The translations under genes were made by a program, and so were the position numbers. Positions 51,302 through 53,622 of a stretch of 53,622 nucleotides of DNA are shown piece by piece; the first letter of the stretch is position 1, and every line of letters starts with the position of its first letter. The stretch covers positions 1 through 53,622 of the forward strand of contig DWXS01000063.1 of the NCBI GenBank assembly GCA_019119045.1, written 5' to 3'. The notes beneath the pieces were generated by a model. The model had not been told where the DNA came from. It was given only the letters and a program-made list of their open reading frames with translations, and ran no database searches. Source of the DNA: Candidatus Mailhella merdavium (lineage in GTDB: Bacteria > Desulfobacterota > Desulfovibrionia > Desulfovibrionales > Desulfovibrionaceae).

Positions 51302-52375
51302 TTAAAGACGGGAAATGACCTGATCTCCCATTTCGCGGGTGGAGAGAAGGGTTTTACCTTCTTCCATGATGTCCCCGGTGCGGAATCCGACCTGAAGCGT
51401 CTTGTGAACTGCGCTTTCAATGGCGTCCGCTTCTGCGCCCAGATCGAAGGCATGGCGCAGCATCATCGCGACGGACAGAATGGTTGCCAGAGGGTTGGCC
51501 TTGCCCTGTCCGGCAATATCCGGCGCGGAGCCGTGAATGGGTTCAAAGAGTCCGAGCTGGCTGGAACCCAGAGAGGCAGAAGGCAGCATGCCGATGGAAC
51601 CGGTAATTACGCTGGCTTCGTCGGAAAGAATATCTCCGAACAGGTTGCCCGTAACGATGACGTCAAACTGCGAGGGATCGCGCACCAGCTGCATGGCGGC
51701 GTTATCCACATAGAGGTGGCTGAGTTCCACGTCGGGATAAAGCCTGCCCACCTCGATGACCACTTCGCGCCATACCCGGGACACGTCAAGCACGTTGGCC
51801 TTATCCACGGAACAGACCTTTTTGCGGCGTTTGCGTGCGGCCTGGAAGGCAACATGAGCGATGCGGGCAATTTCGTCCTCATTGTAGATCATGGTATTCC
51901 AGCCGGTGCGCTTGCCGTCGCGAACTTCCGTTCCGGCAGGCTTGCCGAAATAAATACCACCGGTCAGCTCGCGTACGACTATGAGATCCAGTCCGTTGCC
52001 CACGATATCGGGGCGCAGCAGACAGGCTCCGGCCAGTTCGGGAAAGAGCGTGGCCGGACGCAGATTGGCAAAGAGGCCGAGAGCCTTGCGTATCCCGAGC
52101 AGACCTTTTTCCGGCCGGATGGCGGGGTCCAGCGAATCCCACTTCGGGCCGCCCACGGCGCCGAGCAGAACCGCATCGGCTTTTTTGCAGGCTTCAATCG
52201 TGCTGTCGGGCAGAGGTACTCCCGTGGCGTCAATGGCGGAACCGCCGATGAGTGCGTTTTCCGTGCTGAATTCATGACCGAATTTTTTTGCCGCAGCGTC
52301 CAGAACGCGCAGCGCTTCTGCCACGATTTCCGGCCCGATACCGTCGCCGGGCATCACGCAGATATGTTTTTTCAT
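51302..52375 (-). CDS. leuB: 3-isopropylmalate dehydrogenase
   Basis: NAD-dependent oxidative decarboxylase of leucine synthesis. 357 residues. Segments: [107 protein letters not shown] and [20 protein letters not shown]. It lies 53 bases downstream of leuD on the same strand. Confidence 0.97.
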   Translation of the reverse strand: MKKHICVMPGDGIGPEIVAEALRVLDAAAKKFGHEFSTENALIGGSAIDATGVPLPDSTIEACKKADAVLLGAVGGPKWDSLDPAIRPEKGLLGIRKALGLFANLRPATLFPELAGACLLRPDIVGNGLDLIVVRELTGGIYFGKPAGTEVRDGKRTGWNTMIYNEDEIARIAHVAFQAARKRRKKVCSVDKANVLDVSRVWREVVIEVGRLYPDVELSHLYVDNAAMQLVRDPSQFDVIVTGNLFGDILSDEASVITGSIGMLPSASLGSSQLGLFEPIHGSAPDIAGQGKANPLATILSVAMMLRHAFDLGAEADAIESAVHKTLQVGFRTGDIMEEGKTLLSTREMGDQVISRL

Positions 52376-52428
52376 GGGAAAAACCTTGTCGTATGTTTTA
52401 TGGGAGAGGAAGGAGTCCTCCCCAAATG

Positions 52429-52926
52429 TTATTCGCCCTTAAGACGTTCCTTCACATAAGGAACGAGTCCGCCCTTATTCAGAATTTCCGCCATGGAAGG
52501 GGGCAGGGGAGGGAAGGGGATATGTTCGCCGGTGGTGAGATCGTGGATGACTCCGGCGGCTGCGTCGATGTCCAGCTCATCGCCGTCATGGATTTTGTCC
52601 ACATCGTCGCCCACTTCAAGCAGAAGCAGCCCCATATTGAAACTGTTGCGATAGAAGATGCGGGCGAAGCTGTGAGCAATAACCACGGGCATACCTGCGC
52701 CGAGAATGGCCACAGGGGCATGTTCGCGGGAGGAGCCGCAGCCGAAGTTGCGACCGGCAACCATGATGTCGCCTTTGGAAACACGCTTTACCCAGCCCGG
52801 TTCGAGGCCTTCCATGCAGTTTTCACCCAGTTTGACGGCATCGGTGGTGACCAGAAAACGTGCGGGTATGATCGCGTCCGTATCGATATGATCCCCGACT
52901 TTGTGCGCCTTGCCCTTGAAGTTCAT
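52429..52926 (-). CDS. leuD: 3-isopropylmalate dehydratase small subunit
   Basis: Swivelling small subunit of isopropylmalate isomerase. 165 residues, the short archaeal/HACN-like form rather than the about 200-residue enterobacterial form. Motifs: [30 protein letters not shown] and [18 protein letters not shown]. Start ATG 52926 with a weak AAAGGA; the frame stays open to 53061. The large subunit leuC is not immediately upstream, as would be expected in many relatives. Confidence 0.93.
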   Translation of the reverse strand: MNFKGKAHKVGDHIDTDAIIPARFLVTTDAVKLGENCMEGLEPGWVKRVSKGDIMVAGRNFGCGSSREHAPVAILGAGMPVVIAHSFARIFYRNSFNMGLLLLEVGDDVDKIHDGDELDIDAAAGVIHDLTTGEHIPFPPLPPSMAEILNKGGLVPYVKERLKGE

Positions 52927-52960
52927 GGGAAAATCCTTTGCTGAATGTGGGAGCGGATAG

Positions 52961-52993
52961 GCGTCCGGGGATATCCGGACGCGCAAGTTTTTT
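52961..52993 (+). terminator. Hairpin with plus-strand T-run in the leuD leader
   Basis: GCGTCCGG (52961-52968) pairs with CCGGACGC (52975-52982) around GGATAT; TTTTTT follows at 52988-52993 on the plus strand. As no plus-strand gene precedes it, it may end an antisense transcript or simply be structure in the leuD 5' leader. Confidence 0.55.
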
Positions 52994-53060
52994 ATTTTAT
53001 GCAAAACAGTCCACCCCCGCAAGCAACATGTCGAGTGGAAAAATGCGGAGGGAATAAACA

Positions 53061-53117
53061 CATCTCCTCGCAGGAAGACGTAAAGCCTCGTCCTTTACGT
53101 CTTCTCGCGAGGAGATG
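53061..53117. repeat. 25-bp imperfect inverted repeat between leuD and the last gene
   Basis: The arm 53061-53085 is complementary to 53093-53117 at 23 of 25 positions, with a 7-base loop (CCTCGTC). There is no U-tract on either strand. It lies in the 310-base gap upstream of leuD; apart from this and the hairpin at 52961 I see nothing else in 52927-53236, which becomes AT-rich from about 53165. Confidence 0.75.
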
Positions 53118-53236
53118 AATCGTCGCAGTCTGCCGGAGGCTATGTTCAGCTTTGCCCTCGCTTCACCTTTCGATTAGCAGTATTTTGTAAAAATATCCTA
53201 TGATTATTATATGTTAAGCTCTGAAAGTTCTGCCTG

Positions 53237-53605
53237 CTAAAGGCGGATACGGCTCAACATCATACGGCGTTGCGACAGCCCCATGAGGAAGTTGCGTCGT
53301 GCTTCCAGTTGAGGTTCATAGGCACGGAAGAGATCGTTTCCCTTCAGAAGTGCGGATGCGTCCTCCCAGGAACAAAGGTGTTGCCGGAGAAGAGGAAGGT
53401 TGTCGGGGGCAAGCTCCGGGGTAGAGCTGTATTCCAGATAGTTCCGATCCACGGTATTCATACCGCCGCCCATACCTGCCGCGCGGAAGCCCTCATCCAG
53501 CAACAGAAGCCCCCAGATTTTTTTACTTTCCTCTGTTCCCATGTTCTCTCCCACTCCCCAAATTTGCTTTTTTGCTTCCATTAAATCTTCCTTACTATAT
53601 TCCAT
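53237..53605 (-). CDS. Small protein resembling the C-terminal tail of spermidine-synthase-like proteins
   Basis: 122 residues, complete: ATG 53605 has GGAGGG upstream. Residues about 29-61 (IWGLLLLDEGFRAAG, then NTVDRNYLEYSSTPEL) recall the end of SpeE-like aminopropyltransferase proteins, where a D-x-x-x-R...NTDDRPxLEY pattern is common. The catalytic Rossmann domain is absent, so this would be a remnant or a reused tail. The C-terminal half is Arg/Leu-rich and helical (LEARRNFLMGLSQRRMML). The similarity is a visual judgement; without it the protein is simply unassigned. Confidence 0.6.
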   Translation of the reverse strand: MEYSKEDLMEAKKQIWGVGENMGTEESKKIWGLLLLDEGFRAAGMGGGMNTVDRNYLEYSSTPELAPDNLPLLRQHLCSWEDASALLKGNDLFRAYEPQLEARRNFLMGLSQRRMMLSRIRL

Positions 53606-53622
53606 TGTTACCCTCCATAACT

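Noticed and set aside
1-53622. CRISPR arrays, tRNA or rRNA genes, insertion sequences, prophage or integrase
   Set aside because: I looked for regular repeats, tRNA arms, transposase and integrase motifs and found none that I can support.

Overview
The window looks like a chromosomal segment from a Gram-negative anaerobe, most likely in or near the Desulfovibrionaceae (Desulfovibrio, Bilophila or Mailhella type). This placement is inferred from gene content, not from a database search. The evidence is: a selenoprotein-type SelD; NIF-type NifU/NifS; spermidine synthesis by the carboxyspermidine route; a very large FAD/Fe-S D-lactate-dehydrogenase-like protein with a DUF3683-type N-terminus; sigma54-controlled alcohol dehydrogenase; BamD, RlpA and several lipoproteins. 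I see no phage, transposon, rRNA, tRNA or CRISPR array. Coding sequence is moderately GC-rich. A few intergenic stretches (about 5.4-6.05 kb, 7.5-7.75 kb, 15.75-16.05 kb, 26.4-26.6 kb) are clearly AT-rich.

Layout. 0.3-1.4 kb: selD (-), whose real reading frame passes through an in-frame UGA. 1.7-5.4 kb: dnaB, nifU and nifS (+), closed by a strong terminator. 5.4-8.05 kb: AT-rich regulatory DNA around an iron alcohol dehydrogenase (-) with a near-consensus -24/-12 promoter and three upstream operator-like repeats. 8.05-14.2 kb (-): speA, carboxyspermidine dehydrogenase, carboxyspermidine decarboxylase, then a sigma54 activator with a degenerate receiver domain. 14.5-18.2 kb: dinB (+), and a divergent LysR regulator and auxin-efflux-type permease. 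18.2-22.9 kb (-): cheX-azlC-azlD-rlpA, then an orphan two-domain KpsC. 23.1 kb: a TPR protein (+). 24.2-26.4 kb (-): a tandem DUF1538 membrane protein translationally coupled to a tandem PII-like protein. 26.6-31.5 kb (-): purD, purE, an FMN alpha-hydroxy-acid oxidoreductase, TauE and YitT membrane proteins. 32-39.7 kb (-): small envelope proteins, the 1220-residue D-lactate-dehydrogenase-like enzyme, a B3/4-domain protein, an M23 peptidase and a CBS protein. 39.8-49.8 kb (+): pcm, pgsA, ftsB-TPR, a sensor-like lipoprotein, fbp-tsaD, trxA-trxB-bamD and an alkylsulfatase-like metallo-beta-lactamase protein. 50.1-53.6 kb (-): a glycosyltransferase, leuB, leuD and a small unassigned protein.

Strongest leads. 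(1) The fused, internally duplicated DUF1538 transporter with a matching duplicated PII protein. (2) The activator with a pseudo-receiver next to a sigma54 alcohol dehydrogenase promoter. (3) UGA recoding in selD with a hairpin just downstream. (4) A 40-bp motif shared by the regions upstream of speA and pgsA. (5) Crossing inverted repeats beyond selD and a 25-bp hairpin upstream of leuD. All functional statements are from sequence reading and family knowledge; no homology search or folding program was run.
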